This document shows positions 1-4,873 of a stretch of 5,433 nt of DNA, piece by piece; positions within the stretch are counted from its first letter, which is position 1; every line of letters begins with the position of its first letter. The notes beneath the pieces are model-generated. The model made no database searches. It saw only the letters and a program-made list of their open reading frames with translations, and was not told the origin of the DNA. The position numbers were made by a program, and so were the translations under genes. The DNA is from Syntrophaceae bacterium UBA2192. Its GTDB lineage: Bacteria > Desulfobacterota > Syntrophia > Syntrophales > UBA2192. Location of the stretch: NCBI GenBank assembly GCA_002327315.1, contig DCVI01000197.1, forward strand, positions 25,007 through 30,439, in the 5' to 3' direction.

Positions 1-57
1 CTGCAGTTCAAGGACGACGTGCAGGAAAAGAACAACAAGGAAGCCGGCGCGGGCTGA
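1..57 (+). CDS. C-terminal tail of an upstream gene (possibly MsbA-type lipid A exporter)
   Basis: An open frame enters at the window edge and ends at TGA 55-57. It encodes an 18-residue tail reading LQFKDDVQEKNNKEAGAG, which is hydrophilic and charged. A leucine/glutamine-phenylalanine step followed by acidic residues resembles the C-termini of MsbA-type ABC exporters, and msbA directly precedes lpxK in many Gram-negative bacteria. The fragment is far too short to prove this. A Kdo transferase (waaA) or another lipid A gene would fit the context equally well. The other two forward frames stay open only slightly longer and have no better claim. The gap to lpxK is 37 nt. Confidence 0.45.
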   Translation: MQFKDDVQEKNNKEAGAG

Positions 58-94
58 TCGGCTCGTCGCGGGCCACAGGTGAAGCAGGCGACAC

Positions 95-1225
95 GTGGAA
101 GCCCTGATCCGAAACATGTGGGGGGACCCCCGGCACGAGTTCCGCAAGCCCCTCCACATCTTTTTTTATCTGCTCTCCCTTCCCTACGGGGGCGCAGTCC
201 GCGCCCGGAACCGCCTGTTCGACCTCGGCATCCTGAGACAGGAAAAGGTCGGATGCCCGGTGGTCAGCGTGGGCAACCTCACCGTGGGCGGCACGGGCAA
301 GACGCCCATGGTGATCCTGCTGGCCGGGATGCTGAGGGACCGGGGGATGCGACCCGCGGTGCTGAGTCGGGGCTACGGGGGAAAGAGCACTTCCGACGTG
401 CTCGTCGTCTCCGACGGCAGGCAGATCCTTGCAGGACCGGAGGAGGCAGGCGACGAGCCGGTTCTCATCGCCCGGCGCCTGAAGGGCATCCCCGTGCTGG
501 CGGGGGCGAAGCGGGTTCTCACGGGGCGATATGCACGGGAGAATTTCGGCGTCGACGTGATGGTGCTGGACGACGGGTTTCAGCATCGTTGGATCCATCG
601 GGATCTCGACATCGTGCTGCTGGACAGCCGGCAACCCCTGGGAAACGGTCTGTTGCTGCCGCGGGGCCCCCTGAGGGAGCCTCCCGCGGCGCTCGTTCGC
701 GCCGGCGTTGTCGTTTTCACACGGTCGCAGGACGGCGCCGGGCCCTTGATGGACAACAAAATGTCCGGGATCCTGTCCGCACGTCCCCTGCTGAGGTCGC
801 GCATCCGGCCGACGAAGCTTGTCGGGGCGGACGGCACGGAGATTCCCCTGTCGTTTCTTGCGGGGAAAAAGATTTTCGCGTTCTCCGGGATTGCTCAGCC
901 CGACTCCTTCCGGCAGACCGTCGAAGGCCTGGGTGGCGTCATCGCAGGGTTTCGGGCCTTCCGGGACCACCACCGCTACACGCCGGAGGATTGGGGCCGA
1001 ATCGAGCACGACGCCGGGCTTGCACGGGCGGATCTCGTGCTGGCCACGGAAAAGGACCTCGTCAAACTCCAGGGGATTCCGCATGCCCAGTCCCGGCTCT
1101 TCAGCCTCGCCGTCGAGATGGAGATCCTCGAGGGGGCCGATGAGCCCGGGTCGGCCCTGCAGAACATCGTTTTTCGTACCCTGAACAGAAGCCCGGGTCT
1201 TCCATGGGTTCCCGATCCCAGTTGA
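95..1225 (+). CDS. lpxK: Tetraacyldisaccharide 4'-kinase LpxK
   Basis: LpxK transfers phosphate from ATP to the 4' position of the tetraacyl disaccharide-1-phosphate, giving lipid IVA, at the cytoplasmic face of the inner membrane. The 376-residue product has an N-terminal hydrophobic stretch (about residues 20-32, HIFFYLLSLP), as expected for the membrane-associated family. It then has the P-loop GNLTVGGTGKTP at 60-71, SRGYGG at 91-96, GDEP at 119-122, DDGFQH at 159-164 and PRGPLRE at 189-195, all family hallmarks. Later FRDHHRYT and LATEKDLVKL match the conserved C-terminal part. The GTG at 95 is preceded by GCAGG at 84-88. The in-frame ATG at 116 (residue 8) is an alternative start. The protein is somewhat longer than the E. 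coli enzyme. Only 19 nt separate it from the next gene, so an operon is likely. I saw no internal defect. Confidence 0.95.
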   Translation: MEALIRNMWGDPRHEFRKPLHIFFYLLSLPYGGAVRARNRLFDLGILRQEKVGCPVVSVGNLTVGGTGKTPMVILLAGMLRDRGMRPAVLSRGYGGKSTSDVLVVSDGRQILAGPEEAGDEPVLIARRLKGIPVLAGAKRVLTGRYARENFGVDVMVLDDGFQHRWIHRDLDIVLLDSRQPLGNGLLLPRGPLREPPAALVRAGVVVFTRSQDGAGPLMDNKMSGILSARPLLRSRIRPTKLVGADGTEIPLSFLAGKKIFAFSGIAQPDSFRQTVEGLGGVIAGFRAFRDHHRYTPEDWGRIEHDAGLARADLVLATEKDLVKLQGIPHAQSRLFSLAVEMEILEGADEPGSALQNIVFRTLNRSPGLPWVPDPS

Positions 1226-1233
1226 AGCATATC

Positions 1234-1238
1234 GGAGG
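1234..1238 (+). promoter_or_regulatory. Ribosome binding site of the first acyltransferase
   Basis: GGAGG lies 6 nt before the ATG at 1245. It is the clearest Shine-Dalgarno site in the window and fixes the start, which also matches the start of the downstream paralog (both proteins begin MEK and align without gaps). Confidence 0.75.
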
Positions 1239-1244
1239 CGTTCC

Positions 1245-2117
1245 ATGGAAAAGAAATGGACGACGACCCTCATCATCGTATTGTTTCACTGGATCCCGCT
1301 CGGGATCAGAAAGGGGCTTTTCAAACTTTTTTTCCGGCTTTTTTACAGGGTCGCCGCCAAGCAGCGTCTCATCGCCCTTCAGAACATCAAGGGCGCCTTC
1401 CCTGAAAAATCGATGGAGGAGGTCGATGACATCGCAAAGGGAGTCTTCCGTCACTTCGCAATCGTAGCGGCGGAATTTTTCGAGCTTCCCTACATCACGA
1501 AAGAGAATCTGCACGAGTGGGTTGAATTCGAAGGGCTCGAATATGTGGAAGCAACCCTCAGGCAGGGCAAGGGCATGCTCTCGATTGTGGGCCACTTCGG
1601 CAACTGGGAGCTCATGACGGTGGCGTTCCCGCTGGAGGCATACCCGATTCATATCGTGTACCGACCCCTGGATAGCCCGGTCCTGGATAACCTGGCCGGC
1701 TGGGTCCGGACAAAAGGCGGAAATACCCTGATCCCCAAAGGGGGCTCGGGGAAGAAGATCATCCGCCTTTTGAAAGAAAACAAGATCATGGGAATTCTCA
1801 GTGACCAGAACGTGGCCAAGAGCGAGGGCGTTTTCGTCGATTTCTTCGGAAGACCCGCATGCACCTCCGTGGGACTCGCCGTGCTGGCCCTGCAGTCCGG
1901 GGCGCCGGTCATCCCTTCCTTCATGCCCCGGATGCCCGACGGACGGTATAAACTGTTCTTCCTTCCCCCCGTCGAAATCACCCGGACAGACGATTACGAA
2001 TCGGACCTCCGGGTCAACACGCAACGGTTCACGAAGGTGGTGGAGGATATCGTCCGGAAGTATCCCGACCAGTGGTTCTGGATCCATCAGCGATGGAAGA
2101 CGAAACCGTGGCAGTGA
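1245..2117 (+). CDS. Lipid A late acyltransferase, LpxL/HtrB family (copy 1)
   Basis: Members of this family transfer an acyl chain from acyl-ACP (or acyl-CoA) to the hydroxyl of a primary acyl chain on Kdo-lipid A, at the inner membrane. The 290-residue product has an N-terminal hydrophobic segment (about 8-20) that would anchor it. The catalytic H-X4-E box is HFGNWE at 117-122, so H117 and E122 are the expected pair. YRPLDSP (139-145), SDQNV (186-190), FFGRPA (200-205) and the C-terminal WFWIHQRWKTKP (277-288) are typical of the family. It is the upstream member of a pair: the gene starting at 2306 encodes an equally long paralog with about 211/290 identical residues by hand alignment. The N-terminal half has lower G+C than the same part of the paralog. 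Which hydroxyl or chain length it uses cannot be told, so no lpxL or lpxM symbol is assigned. Confidence 0.92.
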   Translation: MEKKWTTTLIIVLFHWIPLGIRKGLFKLFFRLFYRVAAKQRLIALQNIKGAFPEKSMEEVDDIAKGVFRHFAIVAAEFFELPYITKENLHEWVEFEGLEYVEATLRQGKGMLSIVGHFGNWELMTVAFPLEAYPIHIVYRPLDSPVLDNLAGWVRTKGGNTLIPKGGSGKKIIRLLKENKIMGILSDQNVAKSEGVFVDFFGRPACTSVGLAVLALQSGAPVIPSFMPRMPDGRYKLFFLPPVEITRTDDYESDLRVNTQRFTKVVEDIVRKYPDQWFWIHQRWKTKPWQ

Positions 2118-2182
2118 TGCCGGAGTCATCATCGCAGGAGCGGGGATCAAAGCTCGAGTAGCGGGGAGGAAATAAAACCGGA
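2118..2182 (+). other. Intergenic spacer between acyltransferase copy 1 and the waaF fragment
   Basis: This 65-nt stretch has no gene. It carries a good purine-rich ribosome binding sequence, GGGGAGGA at 2163-2170, 12 nt before the ATG at 2183 that opens the waaF fragment. This is probably the ancestral waaF translation signal, left stranded when the fragment decayed. The stop codon of copy 1 starts a weak 5-bp hairpin (TGATG 2115-2119 with CATCA 2127-2131). Confidence 0.5.
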
Positions 2183-2290
2183 ATGGCCGCGAAGGAAATT
2201 CATTTCGAAAAAATAAACAAGGTTCTGATAAGATGAATCAACGGGATCGGGGAGGTGTTGATGACATTCCCGGCGATCGCCGCCGTGCGT
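2183..2290 (+). pseudogene. Decayed 5' fragment of waaF (heptosyltransferase II)
   Basis: Read from ATG 2183, the conceptual product is MAAKEIHFEKINKVLIR, stop, then INGIGEVLMTFPAIAAVR. This aligns along its whole length with the first 35 residues of the intact WaaF encoded from 3806 (MTKSIEFEKIHKVLIR, then GTNWIGDVVMTFPAIGAVR). Differences include a stop (TGA 2234-2236) where intact waaF has Gly17 (GGA), Thr to Ile, and Trp to Gly within the conserved GTNWIGD motif. Homology ends after the Val-Arg codons at 2285-2290, 15 nt before the start of acyltransferase copy 2. Only about a tenth of the gene remains, so it cannot make a transferase. A 17-residue peptide (2183-2236) could still be translated. 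The fragment is best read as the end of a tandemly duplicated unit. Confidence 0.9.
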
Positions 2291-2305
2291 AAGGACGAAC
2301 ACACT

Positions 2306-3178
2306 ATGGAAAAAACGCGAACCACCGCGGTGATCTTTTTTGCCTTCCGGCTGATCCCCCTCGGGATACGCCGGGCGCTCTTCAAGGCCGTGTTCCGCCT
2401 CGTCTACCACGCCTCGGCAAAGCAGAGGCTGATCGCCCTGCACAACCTCCGTAACGCCTTCCCGGAAAAGAGCATCGACGAGATCGAGGCCATCGCCAAG
2501 GGGTCTTACCGTCACATGGCCCTCGTGATGGCCGAGCTCTTCGAGATGCCCTACATCACGCGCGAAACCCTTCACGAGTGGGCGGACTCGGAGGGGCTCG
2601 AACATGCCGAGAGGGCCCTTGCGCAGGGCAAGGGGATCCTCTCCGTCGGGGCCCACTTCGGCAACTGGGAGCTCAAGACCGTCGCGGTTCCCCTGATGTT
2701 CCGGCCGATGCAGATCATCTACCGCCCCCTGGACAGCCCCGTCATGGATAACCTTCTGGGATGGAGCCGGACGAAGCACGGCAATTCCCTGATCCCCAAA
2801 GGGGGCTCGGGAAAGAGGATCATCAGCCTGCTGCGGCAGAACCACCCCATCGGGATCATGAGCGACCAGAACGTGGCCAAGAACGAGGGCGTATTCGTCG
2901 ATTTCTTCGGCAGGCCCGCCTGTACCTCCGTCGGCACGGCCGTGCTGGCGCTGCAGTCCGGGGCGCCGGTTCTGCCGGTCTTCATACCCCGGATGCCCGA
3001 CGGGCGCTATAAGCTGATCATCCTTCCGCCCGTCGAGATCACCCGGACCGACGACTACGAGTCGGATCTCTTCGTGAACACACAGCGCTTCGCGAAGGTG
3101 GTGGAGGACATGGTCCGGAAGTATCCCGAACAGTGGTTCTGGATCCACCAGCGCTGGAAGACGAAGCCCTGGCAGTGA
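2306..3178 (+). CDS. Lipid A late acyltransferase, LpxL/HtrB family (copy 2)
   Basis: This is the second membrane-anchored late acyltransferase of the pair, also 290 residues. It shows the same landmarks at the same positions: hydrophobic N-terminus (about 8-20), catalytic box HFGNWE with H117 and E122, YRPLDSP at 139-145, SDQNV at 186-190, FFGRPA at 200-205 and WFWIHQRWKTKP at 277-288. The ATG at 2306 is chosen because it aligns exactly with the start of copy 1 and has AAGGA (2291-2295) 10 nt upstream. The frame is open back to a GTG at 2255, but those 17 extra residues are WaaF-derived sequence (MLMTFPAIAAVR), not acyltransferase. Identity with copy 1 is about 61% over residues 1-140 and 84% over 141-290, counted by hand. 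Two late acyltransferases in one operon would fit an LpxL/LpxM-like division of labour on two acyl positions. That is inference. Confidence 0.92.
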   Translation: MEKTRTTAVIFFAFRLIPLGIRRALFKAVFRLVYHASAKQRLIALHNLRNAFPEKSIDEIEAIAKGSYRHMALVMAELFEMPYITRETLHEWADSEGLEHAERALAQGKGILSVGAHFGNWELKTVAVPLMFRPMQIIYRPLDSPVMDNLLGWSRTKHGNSLIPKGGSGKRIISLLRQNHPIGIMSDQNVAKNEGVFVDFFGRPACTSVGTAVLALQSGAPVLPVFIPRMPDGRYKLIILPPVEITRTDDYESDLFVNTQRFAKVVEDMVRKYPEQWFWIHQRWKTKPWQ

Positions 3179-3192
3179 TGCCAAGGGCATCA
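3176..3192 (+). other. Hairpin overlapping the stop codon of acyltransferase copy 2
   Basis: TGATGCC (3176-3182) and GGCATCA (3186-3192) are perfect reverse complements separated by a 3-nt loop, AAG. The TGA stop of the acyltransferase is the first three bases of the stem. It abuts the larger hairpin that follows, sharing base 3192. No T-run follows, so it is not a standard intrinsic terminator. Confidence 0.6.
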
Positions 3193-3253
3193 GGTTGTCA
3201 CCTGTCGGTGACAACCTCGAAGTCAGGAAGATCGGAAGAGCAGAAGAGCGGAT
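3186..3253 (+). repeat. Direct repeat module, copy A (hairpin plus GAAG octamers)
   Basis: This 68-nt module recurs as copy B at 3301-3365. The two share 15 identical nt at the left (3186-3200 and 3301-3315) and 41 identical nt at the right (3213-3253 and 3325-3365), and differ only in the hairpin middle. In copy A the hairpin is perfect: AGGTTGTCACC (3192-3202) pairs with GGTGACAACCT (3207-3217) over 11 bp with a TGTC loop. It is followed by four tandem octamers: GAAGTCAG, GAAGATCG, GAAGAGCA and GAAGAGCG (3219-3250). The left arm of the inverted repeat around the four-helix gene is also present here, at 3218-3237. Confidence 0.9.
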
Positions 3254-3300
3254 AAAATACGCTCAAAGAAAGCAACTCCTCAAGTGATCAGTGACGAAAC
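3254..3300 (+). other. Spacer between the two repeat modules
   Basis: These 47 nt separate the direct repeat copies. They look A-rich compared with the acyltransferase genes. No gene, ribosome binding site or promoter is convincing here. The last few bases (3292-3300) resemble the sequence just upstream of copy A, so the repeated unit may begin slightly earlier than the core given. Confidence 0.4.
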
Positions 3301-3365
3301 GGCATCAGGTTGTCAGCCGGCGGCAACCTCGAAGTCAGGAAGATCGGAAGAGCAGAAGAGCGGAT
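3301..3365 (+). repeat. Direct repeat module, copy B, directly upstream of the four-helix gene
   Basis: This is the second copy of the module at 3186-3253. Its hairpin is shorter: AGGTTGTC (3307-3314) pairs with GGCAACCT (3322-3329) over 8 bp including one T-G wobble, leaving a 7-nt loop. The four GAAGNNNN octamers are at 3331-3362 and are identical in sequence to copy A. The module ends 2 nt before the ATG at 3368, so the octamers occupy the place of the ribosome binding site and may supply it (purine-rich GAAGAGCGGA). Confidence 0.9.
3330..3349 (+). repeat. Left arm of an inverted repeat flanking the four-helix gene
   Basis: CGAAGTCAGGAAGATCGGAA here is the reverse complement of 3768-3787 with 19 of 20 positions matching (one C/T difference at the seventh base). 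AACC at 3325-3328 also has a complement, GGTT at 3791-3794, with 1 nt versus 3 nt between it and the core, so the stem may extend. In RNA the two arms would pair and enclose the whole gene 3368-3763. Confidence 0.85.
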
Positions 3366-3367
3366 TT

Positions 3368-3763
3368 ATGGAAAAGACGGACTCGAGAAAGAAGGAGATC
3401 AAGCACTTTCGTGATTTGGAGGTCTACCAGAAGTCCTTCGGGCTTGCGATGAGGATCTTTCAGATTACAAAAGGTTTGCCCTCTGAAGAGAGATACGCTC
3501 TGACAGACCAGATAAGGCGATCATCCAGGGCTGTTTGTTCGAACCTGGCCGAGTCGTGGAGAAAGAGAAAGTACTCAGCCGTCTTCTGTAATAAACTGAC
3601 AGACGCCATGCAGGAGGCCTCAGAAACACAAAGCTGGCTGGAATTCTGCTATGCTTGCCAGTATATTGATGAAAACCTGTTCAAGGCCATGGATAAAGAA
3701 TATGAATCGGTTATTGGAATGCTGAGCCGGATGGAGCAACAGGCGCATAAGTTCTGTTATTAA
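3368..3763 (+). CDS. Four-helix bundle protein (S23 / 23S rRNA intervening-sequence protein family)
   Basis: The 131-residue product matches the four-helix-bundle family first known from open reading frames inside 23S rRNA intervening sequences. Visible signatures are HFRDLEVYQKSFGLAMRIF near residues 13-31, then LTDQIRRSSRAVCSNLAESW, a basic KRKY step, and a helical C-terminus with TQSWLEFCYACQYI. The length is normal for the family (about 120 residues). No transmembrane segment, signal peptide or catalytic motif is seen. The biochemical role of the family is unknown; a homolog, Avd, is the accessory protein of diversity-generating retroelements. The start at ATG 3368 fits the usual domain boundary. 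The frame is open to GTG 3284, but the extra 28 residues come from the repeat module. Sampled 60-nt blocks are 33-53% G+C, against about 60% or more in neighbouring genes. With the flanking inverted repeats, this points to an inserted element unrelated to LPS synthesis. Confidence 0.88.
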   Translation: MEKTDSRKKEIKHFRDLEVYQKSFGLAMRIFQITKGLPSEERYALTDQIRRSSRAVCSNLAESWRKRKYSAVFCNKLTDAMQEASETQSWLEFCYACQYIDENLFKAMDKEYESVIGMLSRMEQQAHKFCY

Positions 3764-3767
3764 TATT

Positions 3768-3787
3768 TTCCGATCTTCCTAACTTCG
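3768..3787 (-). repeat. Right arm of the inverted repeat flanking the four-helix gene
   Basis: On the minus strand this reads CGAAGTTAGGAAGATCGGAA, matching 3330-3349 (and the equivalent 3218-3237 in copy A) at 19 of 20 positions. It begins 4 nt after the TAA of the four-helix gene and ends 18 nt before the waaF GTG, so the element ends almost at the waaF start. The minus strand carries two GAAG octamers, GAAGTTAG and GAAGATCG, then diverges. Confidence 0.85.
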
Positions 3788-3805
3788 TGTGGTTTAGGCT
3801 GTGGT

Positions 3806-4864
3806 GTGACGAAAAGTATAGAGTTTGAAAAGATACACAAGGTCTTAATCAGGGGAACCAACTGGATCGGCGATGTGGTCATGACCTTCCCGGCGATCGG
3901 CGCCGTGCGCGAGACGCTGCCGAAGGCACGGATCACGGTTCTCGTGAAGCCCTGGGTGGCGGATCTCGTGAGAATGCATCCCGCCGTCGATGAGGTCATG
4001 GTCTACGAACGGCCGGGACGGCATGACGGCTTCGGAGGGCTTCTCACGCTGGCCCGCGAACTGCGGGAAAAAGGATTCGATGCGGCGATTCTCCTGCAGA
4101 ACGCCATCGAGGCGGCCGTCATCGCCCGGCTGGCGGGGATCCCCGTCCGGGCGGGCTACAGCACCGACGCCCGCGGGCTGCTACTCACGCACCCGGTCAA
4201 GCGCACCCCCGAGAGCAAGGCCGTCCACCAGTCTCTCTACTATCTCGGGATGCTCAAGGCGCTGGGGTTCCGGTCGTCAGGCACGGCGGTCCAGTTTAAG
4301 CCGACAGAGCAGCAGAAACTCTCGGCGGAGAGGCTCCTCGGGCAGTTCGGCATCGCCGGCCGCCGCCCGATCGTCGGCATGGCCCCCGGCGCCGCCTACG
4401 GGCCGGCCAAACGCTGGTTCCCGGAGCGCTTCGCGGCCGTGGCCGACCGGCTCGCGGGGAGATTCACCTGCCCTGTTGTGCTCTTCGGCAGCTCCGGGGA
4501 CCGGGCAAGCACCGAGGCGGTCCAATCCGCGTCAAAGAACACGTTCGTCGACATCGCCGGCAAAACGAACCTGGGCGATGCCATCGCCCTGATCGCCCGG
4601 TGCGATCTCTTTGTCACGAACGACTCGGGCCTCATGCACGTGGCGGGGGCCCTCGGCGTGCCCACGGTCGCCATCTTCGGGTCCACCAACCCGCAGACGA
4701 CCTACCCCCTGGGGGAAAGGACGCTCATCGTCCGCAGGCCCGTGGATTGCAGCCCCTGCCTCAAGACAGAGTGTCCCACCGATTTCAGATGCATGGATCT
4801 CGTCACGGTCGACGAGGTGTACGACGAATCGATACGCCTGCTGGCCATGGCGGGCTATCCCTGA
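3806..4864 (+). CDS. waaF: ADP-heptose:LPS heptosyltransferase II (WaaF/RfaF)
   Basis: WaaF transfers the second L-glycero-D-manno-heptose from ADP-heptose onto heptose I of the LPS inner core, in the cytoplasm at the inner membrane. The 352-residue product has the family length. Its N-terminal GT-B half carries RGTNWIGDVVMTFPA (16-30). The C-terminal nucleotide-binding half carries GMAPGAAYGPAKRW (191-204) and NDSGLMHVAGALG followed by PTVAIFGSTNP (272-296). A cysteine cluster, C315, C318, C323 and C329 (within CSPCLKTECP and RCM), is usual for this subgroup. GTG 3806 is the only standard start between the previous in-frame stop (3761-3763) and the conserved region. It has just a weak AGG at 3796-3798 upstream, perhaps because the four-helix element displaced the original site. 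gmhB follows after 9 nt. Confidence 0.95.
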   Translation: MTKSIEFEKIHKVLIRGTNWIGDVVMTFPAIGAVRETLPKARITVLVKPWVADLVRMHPAVDEVMVYERPGRHDGFGGLLTLARELREKGFDAAILLQNAIEAAVIARLAGIPVRAGYSTDARGLLLTHPVKRTPESKAVHQSLYYLGMLKALGFRSSGTAVQFKPTEQQKLSAERLLGQFGIAGRRPIVGMAPGAAYGPAKRWFPERFAAVADRLAGRFTCPVVLFGSSGDRASTEAVQSASKNTFVDIAGKTNLGDAIALIARCDLFVTNDSGLMHVAGALGVPTVAIFGSTNPQTTYPLGERTLIVRRPVDCSPCLKTECPTDFRCMDLVTVDEVYDESIRLLAMAGYP

Positions 4865-4873
4865 GGACAGGAC

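Noticed and set aside
8..1276. Long minus-strand open frame of 422 codons opposite lpxK
   Set aside because: It lies antisense to a gene with all LpxK motifs. Its product is rich in Pro, Gly, Arg and His without recognisable domains, as expected from the complement of a high-G+C gene.
2255..2305. Longer start (GTG 2255) for acyltransferase copy 2
   Set aside because: The extra residues match WaaF residues 24-35, and the ATG at 2306 aligns with copy 1, so the extension is leftover sequence.
1101..3214. Two similar minus-strand open frames (1101-2150 and 2147-3214) opposite the acyltransferases
   Set aside because: They resemble each other only because the plus-strand genes are paralogs. No family motifs or start signals are seen.
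3192..3217. Intrinsic (rho-independent) terminator after acyltransferase copy 2
   Set aside because: The 11-bp stem is strong, but it is followed by the GAAG octamers rather than a run of T.
3195..3258. Promoter using TTGTCA (3195-3200) or TAAAAT (3253-3258)
   Set aside because: Neither hexamer has a partner at about 17 nt spacing, so no sigma-70 promoter is supported.
3186..3365. CRISPR array
   Set aside because: There are only two long repeats with unequal hairpin centres, one spacer-like gap and no cas gene.
3284..3367. Longer start (GTG 3284) for the four-helix-bundle protein
   Set aside because: The added 28 residues are encoded by the repeat module and are low-complexity. The family domain begins shortly after ATG 3368.
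3368..3763. Avd accessory protein of a diversity-generating retroelement
   Set aside because: Avd belongs to the same fold family, but there is no reverse transcriptase, template repeat or variable repeat in the window.
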